This document shows positions 42,298 to 50,429 of a stretch of DNA of 64,000 nucleotides, in pieces. The notes under the pieces are model-generated. The model saw only the letters and a program-made list of their open reading frames with translations. It was not told where the DNA came from and searched no databases. Each line of letters begins with the position of its first letter. The stretch's first letter is position 1. Origin of the DNA: Glycomyces sambucus (lineage in GTDB: Bacteria > Actinomycetota > Actinomycetes > Mycobacteriales > Micromonosporaceae); the NCBI RefSeq assembly GCF_900102815.1, contig NZ_FNGF01000007.1:248001-312000 (forward strand). The letters run 5' to 3'. Made by a program: the position numbers and the translations under genes.

Positions 42298-42327
42298 CCG
42301 CGGGCCCGAGGACCGAGGAGTGGGGTA

Positions 42328-43347
42328 GTGACCGACCAGGCGAGCGAGCGACCGGCCCCGCGCGACGGCGAGCACCCCGACACCCGGCCGGCCCGGCAGC
42401 CGCCGGGCGCCACCGGGCTCGCACCTGACGCGGAAGGGCTCTACCGGCTCCTGCTGTCGCGCTCGGACGCGACCGCGGCGCAGCTCGCGGCCGACTCCGG
42501 GCGCTCGGTCGACCACGTCCGCGGCGTCCTCGCGCACCTCGTGGAGGAGGGCTTCGCGGTGATGGTCGCCGACGCGCGCTTCCGCGCCGTCGGCCCCGAC
42601 GCGGTCCTCGGCGGCCGGATCGCCTCCCAGCTCGGCGAGGTCCTCGGCGAGTACGAGGCGCTGCGCGAGCTCCTGGAGATCCACCGCGCCGGGCCCGGCC
42701 CGGGCGGGGCCGCCGGCACCTGGGAGGTCGTCACCGGCGCGGTCGCGATCCGGTCCCGGCTGCGCCAGCTCAAGGCCGGCGCCGAGCGGAGCCTCGCCAC
42801 GTTCGTGCGCCCGCCGATGGTGCTGCCCGTCCCCGAGGACGAGCTGCACCAGGACCTCCAGGCCCGCGGCGTGTGCCACCGGATCCTGTTCGACCGCTCG
42901 GTGCTCGACATCGACCCGTACGCCGACTACCTGCGGCACGCGCTCGGGTCCGGCGACGAGATCCGGTTCGCGAAGCGCCTGCCGCTCAAGCTCCTCATCG
43001 TGGACGCGCGGACCGTGTTCATGGAGGAGCCCGGCGAAGGCCGGCCGCGCGCGATCGTCACCGGGAACCGATCGGTCGCCGAACTCGCGGCGACCCTGTT
43101 CGAGCAGCTCTGGGCCGCGGGCATCCCGGCCGCGACGGCCTCCACTGCCGGGGTGCGCATCGCCGAGGACGACGCGGTCCTGCTGGGCCTGCTCATCGCG
43201 GGGCTCACCGACCAGTCGATCGCGTCCAAACTGGGCATCGGGCTGCGCACCGTGCAGCGGCGCGTCCGCGAGCTCATGGACCTGGCCGATGTGGACACCC
43301 GCATCCAGCTCGGCTGGCACGCGGCGAAGAACGGCTGGGTCCCTTAG
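42328..43347 (+). CDS. HTH transcriptional regulator with N-terminal TrmB-like and C-terminal LuxR-type domains
   Basis: This is a 339-residue protein. After a Pro-rich start it has a winged-helix segment ([39 protein letters not shown]), a central ligand/dimer domain and a C-terminal LuxR HTH ([41 protein letters not shown]). This combination is frequent in actinomycetes; ligands are mostly unknown. GTG 42328 has GAGGAG upstream. It lies 30 bp downstream of birA on the same strand. Confidence 0.82.
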   Translation: MTDQASERPAPRDGEHPDTRPARQPPGATGLAPDAEGLYRLLLSRSDATAAQLAADSGRSVDHVRGVLAHLVEEGFAVMVADARFRAVGPDAVLGGRIASQLGEVLGEYEALRELLEIHRAGPGPGGAAGTWEVVTGAVAIRSRLRQLKAGAERSLATFVRPPMVLPVPEDELHQDLQARGVCHRILFDRSVLDIDPYADYLRHALGSGDEIRFAKRLPLKLLIVDARTVFMEEPGEGRPRAIVTGNRSVAELAATLFEQLWAAGIPAATASTAGVRIAEDDAVLLGLLIAGLTDQSIASKLGIGLRTVQRRVRELMDLADVDTRIQLGWHAAKNGWVP

Positions 43348-43474
43348 GGCCCGAGGCGGCGCCCTCCCCGGTAGTGCGCGCAATCGTGGTCATGATCGCG
43401 GTGACGGAGTGTTGTACTGTGCTTTTGAACATTCGTACCGCCCCCGGCCCGTTTCTCACTCCTGGAGGTCCGCA

Positions 43475-43999
43475 GTGGGATATCCCGACGACCAGCTCGC
43501 CCGCGGCGAGGTTGTCAAGCTCCACACCCACCCGCACTGGAAGGAAGGCGTCGCCCCGATCCTGTGGTTCGTGGTCTTCCTCGCGATCGGCGCCATCGCG
43601 ATCACGTACACCACCCAGCTCGAATGGGACGGGAAGATCTGGCTCATCCTCGCCGAGGTCGTCATCACGATCGCGCTGCTGATCTGGCTGTCGGTGATCC
43701 CGTGGATCCGCTGGCGCTCGACGCACTACGTCATCACCGACCAGCGCATCATGTGGCGTGAAGGTCTCGTGACCCGCGAGAGCCGCCACATCCCGCTCGC
43801 CCGCGTCAACACGGTCTCGTACACCCAGAACGTCTGGGAGCGGATCTTCGGCTTCGGCGACATGAACATCGACTCCGCCTCCGACGACGGCGAGATCAAC
43901 CTCATCGACGTCCCGCGCGTCGACAGCACCAAGGCGCTGCTGTACCAGCTCGCCGAGGACGACCGCTCGCGCCGCATCGGCGAGGGCGACGGCGCCTAG
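43475..43999 (+). CDS. Bacterial PH-domain (DUF304/YdbS-like) membrane protein
   Basis: The 174-residue protein has two membrane helices (residues 27-48 and 57-78), then a bacterial PH domain with STHYVITDQRIMWREGLVTRESRHIPLARVNTVSYTQN. GGAGG precedes GTG 43475. Such proteins are found in many actinomycetes beside birA/accD; their function is unknown. TACTGT about 50 bp upstream could be a -10 box. Confidence 0.82.
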   Translation: MGYPDDQLARGEVVKLHTHPHWKEGVAPILWFVVFLAIGAIAITYTTQLEWDGKIWLILAEVVITIALLIWLSVIPWIRWRSTHYVITDQRIMWREGLVTRESRHIPLARVNTVSYTQNVWERIFGFGDMNIDSASDDGEINLIDVPRVDSTKALLYQLAEDDRSRRIGEGDGA

Positions 44000-44012
44000 C
44001 CCGCACACGTGG

Positions 44013-44041
44013 AAGGCCCGCACCGGTCCGGTGCGGGCCTT
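44013..44041. terminator. Bidirectional hairpin terminator between the PH-domain and gtrA-like genes
   Basis: A perfect 12-bp stem (44013-44024 with 44030-44041) with a 5-nt loop lies between two convergent genes. Confidence 0.75.
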
Positions 44042-44049
44042 CGCGGCGT

Positions 44050-44556
44050 CTAGGGCACGGCGGGCTTCGGGCTGTTGAAGACCCAGGTCCGGTACGCGAA
44101 GAACCGGAACACGGAGCCGAGGCCGACGCCGAAGACGTTCGCCGCGAGGTTGACCGCGAGCGCGTTGTCGAAGTACTGGGGCCACACGGACGCGAGTCCG
44201 GCGTTGGCCCAGATGCAGGCCAGCGCGATGAGCAGGCCGATGCCGTTGAAGAAGAAGTAGAGGGCGTACTGGCGGTGGGCCGCGGAAGTGCCGCGGCGCT
44301 CGCGCCAGGTCCAGTGGCGGTTGCCGAAGAACGCGAGGGTCATCGCCAGGACCGCGGAGAGGATCTTCGCGTACCAGTAGGACCAGTCGAGGCCGAGGTA
44401 CAGCACGTTGAAGAGGCCGACGTCGACGATGTAGGCGGTGCCGCCGACTCCGGCGAAGCGGAAGAGCTCGCCGGCGTGGCGTCGGAGCAGGCCGACGGCC
44501 CGCTGGATCAGGCCCGGGCGCTCGGCCCGGGTCGTCGGGGTTCCGGTCGTGGTCAT
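44050..44556 (-). CDS. GtrA-family membrane protein
   Basis: The 168-residue protein has four hydrophobic segments and GtrA patterns: LFRFAGVGGTAYIVDVGLFNVLY, LAFFGNRHWTWRER and FRFFAYRTWVF near the C-terminus. GtrA-like proteins are thought to flip polyprenyl-linked sugars across the membrane. In actinomycetes this gene is often near birA/accD, as here. TATCCT ends 8 nt before ATG 44556. Confidence 0.88.
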   Translation of the reverse strand: MTTTGTPTTRAERPGLIQRAVGLLRRHAGELFRFAGVGGTAYIVDVGLFNVLYLGLDWSYWYAKILSAVLAMTLAFFGNRHWTWRERRGTSAAHRQYALYFFFNGIGLLIALACIWANAGLASVWPQYFDNALAVNLAANVFGVGLGSVFRFFAYRTWVFNSPKPAVP

Positions 44557-44636
44557 CAGGGCCCAGGATACCCGGAGCGGGGGCCGGGCGGACCGCCCGA
44601 ACGGGTGCTCGTCACGGGTCCGGTCCGGTGAGGGCC

Positions 44637-47144
44637 CTAGGGTTCGACGGCGGGCTGGGCGACGGCGACGACGCCGACGATGAAGGGGTCGTCGCCGCGT
44701 TCGAAGCGGATGGCGGCGGCCTCGCCGGTGTGCGCGCGGTGGACCTGCACGTCGACGCCGAAGGCGTACCAGCCGGGGTTGTTCAGGGCGCCGTTGGCAG
44801 TGCAGGTGGCGGGGTCGCCGAGGTCCTGGCCGCCGGCGGTGAGGGCGTCGCCGCGGCGGTAGGCGGAGCCGCCCCAGAGGGTGGCGGCGATGTCGACCTC
44901 GCCGCCGTTCTCGATCTCGATCGCGGTGTCCTCGGCGGCGGCGCCGTCGTAGACGGCGACTTCGCGGGCGTCGGCGCCGGGTTGGGCGTAGACGACGGTG
45001 AGGGACCAGCCGGCCCAGTGGGGTTCGAGGCAGTGGGCGCCGGCGTCGATGGGCCATGCCTTGCACGGGGACGTGGGCAGCCGGTGGTTGTCGGTGGCGA
45101 CCCAGTAGTCGCCGCCGCCGGTGACGAGGCCGGTGACGTCGGCGAACGCCTGGACGCCGGGGCTGGTGTCGGTGAGGGCGTCGGCGGTGACGGCGGCCCA
45201 GGTGCCGCCGGGGCCGTGGAGGGCGACGTCGGTGGGGAGGTCCTCGTGGACGCCGGCCCAGTAGAGGCCGGCCCATTCCACTGTGGCACCGCTGGGGACG
45301 TCGAGTCGGGCGCCGGAGGCGGCCTCGCCTTCGCGGCCAGCGGGGGCGTCGTCGGGCTTGTACGCCTTCATGGGCCAGCGGTCGCCGGCGCCGAGGAGGG
45401 CGGCGTCGCGGCAGCCGGGGACCGAGCAGGTCATCCAGGTGTTGCCGGAGGCGGTGACGCCGGTGGCGTCGAGGCTGGCGTAGCCGACGGTGCTGCCGGC
45501 GGGGGCGATGGGGACCTGGAGGGCGGTGGTGCCGGAGATGCCGGGGCCCTCGACGGTCACGGTGAAGGTCTGGTAGCCGCTGACGTCGGCGCCGATGCGG
45601 ATGTGCACGTTGGCTTCGGCGGGGTCGGGCAGCTTCGCGATGGAGCACTGCACGGTGTCGGCCTCGACGCAGGTCCAGCCGGGTTCGGCGGTCTCGGCGG
45701 CGAGGGTGACGCCCTCGGGGAAGGCGATGTCGAGGGTGACGCGGTCGGTGGCGGGGGCCTGGCCGTGCCCGGTGGGCGCGGACTCGGGGGCGCGGGCGCT
45801 CTCCGCCACGCGTTCGGTGGCGGGCGCGTAGGCGCCGCCGGAGCCTTCGGGGGCTTCGAGGCGGATGGGGAGGACGGCGTCGCCGCCCGCGACGAGGCCG
45901 CTGGTGCCGAGGCCGTGGGCGATGCCGTAGGCGGCGGGTTCGGCGCCGGGCGCGGGCTCCTCGGCGGGGCCCTCGGGGTCGGGCGAGGGGGCCGGGTCGT
46001 CGGGGTCCTCAGGCGCGGGGTCCTCCGGGTCGGGCTCGGGGTCCTCGGGGTCGGGTTCGGGCCCGGGGCCGGCGGGGGCGGTGACGGCGGGCTCGTCGGG
46101 GGCGGCCTGCGGCTCCTCCTCGTCCTCGCCGGAGGTGAGGGCGAAGACGGCGACGGCGGCGACCACGGCGACGGCGGTGCCGGTCGCGAGGGAGCCCTTG
46201 GTGCCGAGCTGCTGGACGATGCGGCGGATCCAATTGGCGGCGGCCACGAACGGGGCGCCGACGAACGCGAGGAACCCGCCGACGGCGAGGCCGGCCGCGG
46301 AGGCGGTGCCCGCGGCGAGGTAGGGGGCGGCGCTCCCGCCGAGGAAGACCACGGCGACGACGCCGCGCAGCCCGGAGTTGAGCTCGGTCAGCTCGGCGAA
46401 GAGGAGGTTGCAGGTGACGCAGGAGTCGAGGTGGTCGTCGACCTTCTGGACGTCGCGCTCGCCGAGCTTGCCGCGCACGCGGGCGCCGAGGCGGTCGACG
46501 GTCCAGCGGCACTCCTCGCGGGGGGAGTCGGCGGCGTGCTCGGTGAGGTAGTTCTGGCGCAGCTTCTCGCGGGCGCGGTAGGCGAGCGCGGAGACCCCGT
46601 TGGGGGTCATGCCGAGCATGGTGGCGATCTTGGCCGGGGAGTCCTCCTCGACCTCGGTGTGCCACAGGACCATCCGCCAGCGCTCGGGGAGCTTGCCGAA
46701 GGCGAGGGCGGCGTAGCGGCGCTCCTGGCCCTCGACGGCGGGGTCGACGAAGGTCTCGCCGGCGTCGTGGGGGCTGAGGTCGTCGGTGAACTCGACCTTC
46801 TTGTCGCGGCGGACGCGGTCGTAGAAGGTGTTGCGGAGGGTCTGGAGCATGTAGGGCCGGAAGGCGAGGTCGGGGCCGCCGCCGTCGCGGAAGGTGTGGA
46901 GGAGCTTGGCGAAGGTCTCGGAGACGAGGTCGTCGGCGCCGGCGGGGTCGCGGGAGAGGATGCGCGAGAGGCGGCGGGCGGCGTGGACGTGGCGCTCGTA
47001 GAGGACGGCGTACGCGGTGGTGTCGCCGCGGCGGGTGGCGGCGATGAGCTCGGGGTCGGAGCGGGTCGGGGGCGCGTCGTCGGGTTCAGGGGCGGCGTCG
47101 GGTCCTGGGCCGCGGGGATCGCCGGCGGGGACGGTCTCGGGCAT
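44637..47144 (-). CDS. Giant ECF sigma factor fused to ZAS zinc finger, membrane segments and a large extracellular domain
   Basis: This is an 835-residue protein. Sigma region 2 is about 30-115 (TAYAVLYERHVHAARRLSRIL, FRPYMLQTLRNTFYDRVRRDKK) and region 4 about 145-200 (LPERWRMVLWHTEVEEDSPAKIATMLGMTPNGVSALAYRAREKLR). A ZAS-type zinc finger has Cys212, His238, Cys242 and Cys245 (DDHLDSCVTC). Hydrophobic segments at about 262-304 and 318-338 precede an acidic Pro-rich linker (340-402) and a 430-residue C-terminal domain with several Cys pairs. An odd number of membrane passes would place that domain outside. The protein combines sigma factor, anti-sigma element and sensor in one chain; related fused ECFs are known in actinobacteria. 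No separate anti-sigma gene is adjacent. Confidence 0.88.
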   Translation of the reverse strand: MPETVPAGDPRGPGPDAAPEPDDAPPTRSDPELIAATRRGDTTAYAVLYERHVHAARRLSRILSRDPAGADDLVSETFAKLLHTFRDGGGPDLAFRPYMLQTLRNTFYDRVRRDKKVEFTDDLSPHDAGETFVDPAVEGQERRYAALAFGKLPERWRMVLWHTEVEEDSPAKIATMLGMTPNGVSALAYRAREKLRQNYLTEHAADSPREECRWTVDRLGARVRGKLGERDVQKVDDHLDSCVTCNLLFAELTELNSGLRGVVAVVFLGGSAAPYLAAGTASAAGLAVGGFLAFVGAPFVAAANWIRRIVQQLGTKGSLATGTAVAVVAAVAVFALTSGEDEEEPQAAPDEPAVTAPAGPGPEPDPEDPEPDPEDPAPEDPDDPAPSPDPEGPAEEPAPGAEPAAYGIAHGLGTSGLVAGGDAVLPIRLEAPEGSGGAYAPATERVAESARAPESAPTGHGQAPATDRVTLDIAFPEGVTLAAETAEPGWTCVEADTVQCSIAKLPDPAEANVHIRIGADVSGYQTFTVTVEGPGISGTTALQVPIAPAGSTVGYASLDATGVTASGNTWMTCSVPGCRDAALLGAGDRWPMKAYKPDDAPAGREGEAASGARLDVPSGATVEWAGLYWAGVHEDLPTDVALHGPGGTWAAVTADALTDTSPGVQAFADVTGLVTGGGDYWVATDNHRLPTSPCKAWPIDAGAHCLEPHWAGWSLTVVYAQPGADAREVAVYDGAAAEDTAIEIENGGEVDIAATLWGGSAYRRGDALTAGGQDLGDPATCTANGALNNPGWYAFGVDVQVHRAHTGEAAAIRFERGDDPFIVGVVAVAQPAVEP

Positions 47145-47524
47145 CGTGCGCCGGTGCTCCTTCCTGGTTGCGCCGAGCTCGTACGATCGGGGGGCTCGGA
47201 GGCGTCGCTCGCGCGAGGCCGTGGGTCGACTGGATTGGAGGAGTTCTCGCTGTCTCCCTTGACTTAACGATCGAGTCGTCCTCCGGTTGCGCCCGGCGTC
47301 GCGAATTGGGCCGGGTCGCGACGTGGGCGGCGTCGCGAACAGGACATTCCACGGAGTTTAGGGCAAAAACCCGTCATAGTCGTGAATTGTGATGCGATTG
47401 TGACCATGTGTGATGGTATTGGGACTTCCCGCCCGGGTTCCAGGCATCTGTCGGAAATACGTCAGGCCGTTGCGTACCGTTGGGTAACGCAGACTGTGAC
47501 GCGAACAACGCAAGGAGGTGAGCG
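47145..47524. other. Divergent regulatory region between the giant ECF sigma gene and the SepX/GlpR-like gene
   Basis: No gene is seen in this 380-bp gap, which becomes AT-richer near 47370-47430. Three TGTGA half-sites (47387-47392, 47398-47403, 47408-47413) recur at 11- and 10-bp steps. AAGGAGG (47511-47517) is the ribosome binding site for the rightward gene. No clear ECF-type promoter (GGAAC-CGTT) was found upstream of the sigma gene. Confidence 0.55.
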
Positions 47525-48343
47525 ATGCCCGCATCGGTACTGCTGGCGCTTCTGGTCGGAACGGCCCTGCTGGCCCTGACCCCGGCGCTGGTGCGCAGGT
47601 ACGACCCGGACGAGCGGATGATCGAGGACCGCGCCACCTCCGACGCGCGCGTGCTCGCCCGCGAAGGCCACCGGCCCCCGCGTCCCGCCTCGCACCGGAC
47701 CGTCCCGCTCGGTCCCGAAGGCGCCCCCGCAGACCAGGGCGAAACGGACGCCTCACTCGACGACATGCTTGCCGCCCAAGGACCTCGGCGCGTTCCGAAC
47801 GCGCGCGGGTGGGAGCGGCGCGGCACGCGCCGCGGCGACTCGGTACGGTTGGAGACCGACCAGTCGTTGACCGGCGAGGACCCCGAGATGCACGAGCAGG
47901 CCAGGCTCCGGCAGATGCGCGCCGAATGGTGGCGGCGCCGCCACCGGCGCATCCTCTACGTGCTCATCGCACTGACCCTCCTCGAACTCGTCGGCGTCGT
48001 CGTCGCCGGACCGGGCTTCTGGATCGGCGCGGGCGTCGCGGCCCTCGCCCTCGGCGGGTACGTGTGGTTCCTGCGCGACCGCGCCAAGCGCATGCGCCCG
48101 GGCCGCCGCCCCAAGGCGATGCTCACCGCCGAACCCGAGCACGAGGAGGTCGGACCGCCGACCTACGTGCCCGAGCAGCCCGACGGCGACTACGTGGAAG
48201 AGGACACCCGCGAGTCGTTCCTGTTCGCCGACGACGAGGACGACGACCCGCCGCCGCCCCCGCGCCCCGACCCCAGGCGCCCCGAGGGCTCCGGCGGCGT
48301 GCGCGGGCGCTCCTACGAGGCCCCGGCCAAGCTCGAACGCTGA
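47525..48343 (+). CDS. Membrane protein resembling actinobacterial divisome protein SepX/GlpR
   Basis: The 272-residue protein has an N-terminal membrane helix (VLLALLVGTALLALTPALV) followed by RRYDPDERMIEDRATSDARVLARE. An Arg/Pro-rich cytoplasmic linker precedes a hairpin of two membrane helices (RRRHRRILYVLIALTLLELVGVVVAG and FWIGAGVAALALGGYVWFLR). An acidic Pro-rich tail follows. This order matches SepX/GlpR cell-division membrane proteins, although the usual neighbours (moeA/glp, galU) are absent, so orthology is uncertain. AAGGAGG lies 7 nt upstream of ATG 47525. Confidence 0.7.
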   Translation: MPASVLLALLVGTALLALTPALVRRYDPDERMIEDRATSDARVLAREGHRPPRPASHRTVPLGPEGAPADQGETDASLDDMLAAQGPRRVPNARGWERRGTRRGDSVRLETDQSLTGEDPEMHEQARLRQMRAEWWRRRHRRILYVLIALTLLELVGVVVAGPGFWIGAGVAALALGGYVWFLRDRAKRMRPGRRPKAMLTAEPEHEEVGPPTYVPEQPDGDYVEEDTRESFLFADDEDDDPPPPPRPDPRRPEGSGGVRGRSYEAPAKLER

Positions 48344-48367
48344 CCGGGCCCCTACACTTGCCCGGTT

Positions 48368-49057
48368 ATGCCTGATGAGGAACCGCAGCACCGCCACATC
48401 CTGACGTTCAACTTCCGCCAGGGACGCAACAAGCCCCGCCACGACGAGGCGTTCGCGCGCCTGTGGCCGCGCTACGGCCTGGAATGGAGCCCCGGGGAGG
48501 GCCGCCTCGACTTCGCGCGCCTCTTCGGCCGCACCGCCCCCGTGGTCCTGGAGATCGGCTCGGGCAACGGCGAGGCCGCCGCCGCCATGGGCGACGCCGA
48601 CCGCGACAGGGACCTCCTCGCCGTCGAGGTCTACCCGCAGGGCATCGCCGACCTCATGGACCGCGCCGAGGAACGCGGCCTCGACAACCTGCGGATCTAC
48701 CAGGGCGACGCCCTGCCGCTGCTGTGGGAGGGCCTGGAGGCGGGGTCGCTGGACGAGATCCGGGTGTACTTCCCCGACCCGTGGCCCAAGAAGCGCCACC
48801 ACAAGCGCCGCATCATCCAGGCCGAGCACGTCAAGACCATGGCCGCGCTGCTGCGCCCCGGCGGGATCCTCCACTGCGCCACCGACATCGCCGACTACGC
48901 CGAGCAGATGCTCGATGTGCTCACCGCCGAGCCCGCCATGGAGAACACCGCCGACGGCTTCGCACCGCGCCCCGACCGGCGGCCGGTGACCAAGTTCGAG
49001 CGCCGCGGCGTCGCCGCCGGACGCGACATCTTCGACCTGGAGTTCCGCAGGCGCTGA
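48368..49057 (+). CDS. trmB: tRNA (guanine46-N7)-methyltransferase
   Basis: The 229-residue SAM-dependent enzyme makes m7G46 in the tRNA variable loop. It shows LEIGSGNGEAAAAMG (SAM site), YQGDALPLL and the TrmB signature VYFPDPWPKKRHHKRR. TACACT (48353-48358) lies nine nt before ATG 48368, at the end of the preceding gene. Confidence 0.93.
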   Translation: MPDEEPQHRHILTFNFRQGRNKPRHDEAFARLWPRYGLEWSPGEGRLDFARLFGRTAPVVLEIGSGNGEAAAAMGDADRDRDLLAVEVYPQGIADLMDRAEERGLDNLRIYQGDALPLLWEGLEAGSLDEIRVYFPDPWPKKRHHKRRIIQAEHVKTMAALLRPGGILHCATDIADYAEQMLDVLTAEPAMENTADGFAPRPDRRPVTKFERRGVAAGRDIFDLEFRRR

Positions 49058-49071
49058 GGCCCGGACACGAC

Positions 49072-49103
49072 GAAGCCGCGCGATTCCATCGCGCCGCTGC
49101 TTC
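49072..49103. terminator. Imperfect hairpin between trmB and dgt
   Basis: The core stem GCGCGAT/ATCGCGC (49078-49084 with 49088-49094) is extended by GAAGC/GCTTC across a bulge. The genes on both sides are convergent. Confidence 0.45.
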
Positions 49104-49145
49104 GGATCAGGGTCACCGAGAGGACTCCGAACGGTCTTTCTCGGA

Positions 49146-50390
49146 TCAGGCGCCCGTGAGGCGGCGGTGCCAGGACTCGGCGGAGGCGTCGGTCAGGGAC
49201 GCGACCTGGTCGACCACCGCGCGCAGGCGCGCCGCGTCGTCTCCGGCGCGCTCGTAGGCTTCGGCGAACATCGGGTCGAGCGCGTCCGATCCCCGGTCGC
49301 ACAGGATCGCGACGAGGTCGTGGAGGATCTCGCGCTGGCGCGTGTACCAGGAGGCCGAGGTGCGCGGCTGCATGACGTACCGCCACGCGATGCCCTTGAG
49401 GAGGGCGCACTTGACGCGCTCCTCGCGCGGGATCACGAGGTCGGCGTCGTAGCGGCGCAGCTGCCCGTCGCCGAACTGCTCCCGGGTGGCCTTCGCGGCG
49501 GCCTTCACGAAGCGGCCCACCGTGTTCGAGGTGAAGTACTTGAGGGCGGCCTGAGCGCGGAAGGACCCGTCGTAGTCGTGCAGGGCCGCGAGCGCGGGGT
49601 CGCGCAGGAGGTCCTTCAGGGCCTCGCCGAGGACCGCGGGCGACTCGTCGGTGTAGCGGCCCGCGGCGGCCTCGCAGACCGCGGCCTGCTCCCCCGCGTC
49701 GTCGAGGAGCTTCGCGAGGTTGATGTACTCGCCGTAGATGCCGTCCTCGACGTCGTGCACCGAGTACGCGACGTCGTCGGACCAGTCCATGACCTGCGAT
49801 TCGAGGCATTTGGCGCCTTCGGGGGCGCCGCCGCGGAACCACTCGAAGACCGGCCGGTCGTCCTCGTAGAAGCCGAACTTGCGCACGCCCTCGGCGGCGG
49901 CCCACGGGTACTTGCACATCGCGTCGAGGGAGGCGCGGGTGAGGTTGAGGCCCACGGACTCCCCGTGCTCGTCGAGGGTCTTCGCCTCGAGGCGGGAGAC
50001 GACGCGGAGGGTCTGGGCGTTGCCCTCGTAGCCGCCGCAGGGGCCGGAGACCTCGTGGAGGGCGTCCTCGCCGTTGTGGCCGAAGGGCGGGTGGCCGAGG
50101 TCGTGGGCGAGTCCGGCGACGTCGGCCACGTCGGGGTCGCAGCCGAGCGCGGAGCCGAGCTCGCGGGAGATCTGGGCGACCTCCAGGGAGTGGGTGAGGC
50201 GGGTCCGCAGGAAGTCGTCGGTGCCGGCGGTGTGGACCTGGGTCTTGTCGGCGAGGCGCCGGAACCCCGCGGAGTGCAGGATGCGGGCGCGGTCGCGCTG
50301 CGAAGGGGTGCGCGTCGAGCCGGGTTCGGCGACGAGCCGCTCCGCGGAGGGCCAGCGCTTGGCCAGCGGATGCAGTGCGGGATCGGTCAC
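49146..50390 (-). CDS. dgt: Deoxyguanosinetriphosphate triphosphohydrolase-like protein
   Basis: The 414-residue HD-domain dNTPase has RLTHSLEVAQISRELG and VAGLAHDLGHPPFGHNGEDAL, with metal-binding His and Asp residues, and the conserved N-terminal RTPSQRDRARILHSAGFRRLADKTQV. It hydrolyses dNTPs to nucleosides and triphosphate. GTG 50390 follows TAGGCT (50403-50398) by exactly 7 nt. Confidence 0.92.
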   Translation of the reverse strand: MTDPALHPLAKRWPSAERLVAEPGSTRTPSQRDRARILHSAGFRRLADKTQVHTAGTDDFLRTRLTHSLEVAQISRELGSALGCDPDVADVAGLAHDLGHPPFGHNGEDALHEVSGPCGGYEGNAQTLRVVSRLEAKTLDEHGESVGLNLTRASLDAMCKYPWAAAEGVRKFGFYEDDRPVFEWFRGGAPEGAKCLESQVMDWSDDVAYSVHDVEDGIYGEYINLAKLLDDAGEQAAVCEAAAGRYTDESPAVLGEALKDLLRDPALAALHDYDGSFRAQAALKYFTSNTVGRFVKAAAKATREQFGDGQLRRYDADLVIPREERVKCALLKGIAWRYVMQPRTSASWYTRQREILHDLVAILCDRGSDALDPMFAEAYERAGDDAARLRAVVDQVASLTDASAESWHRRLTGA

Positions 50391-50429
50391 GCTGTCGAGC
50401 CTAGCGCGACCGATCCCGGGGGCTGCGGG

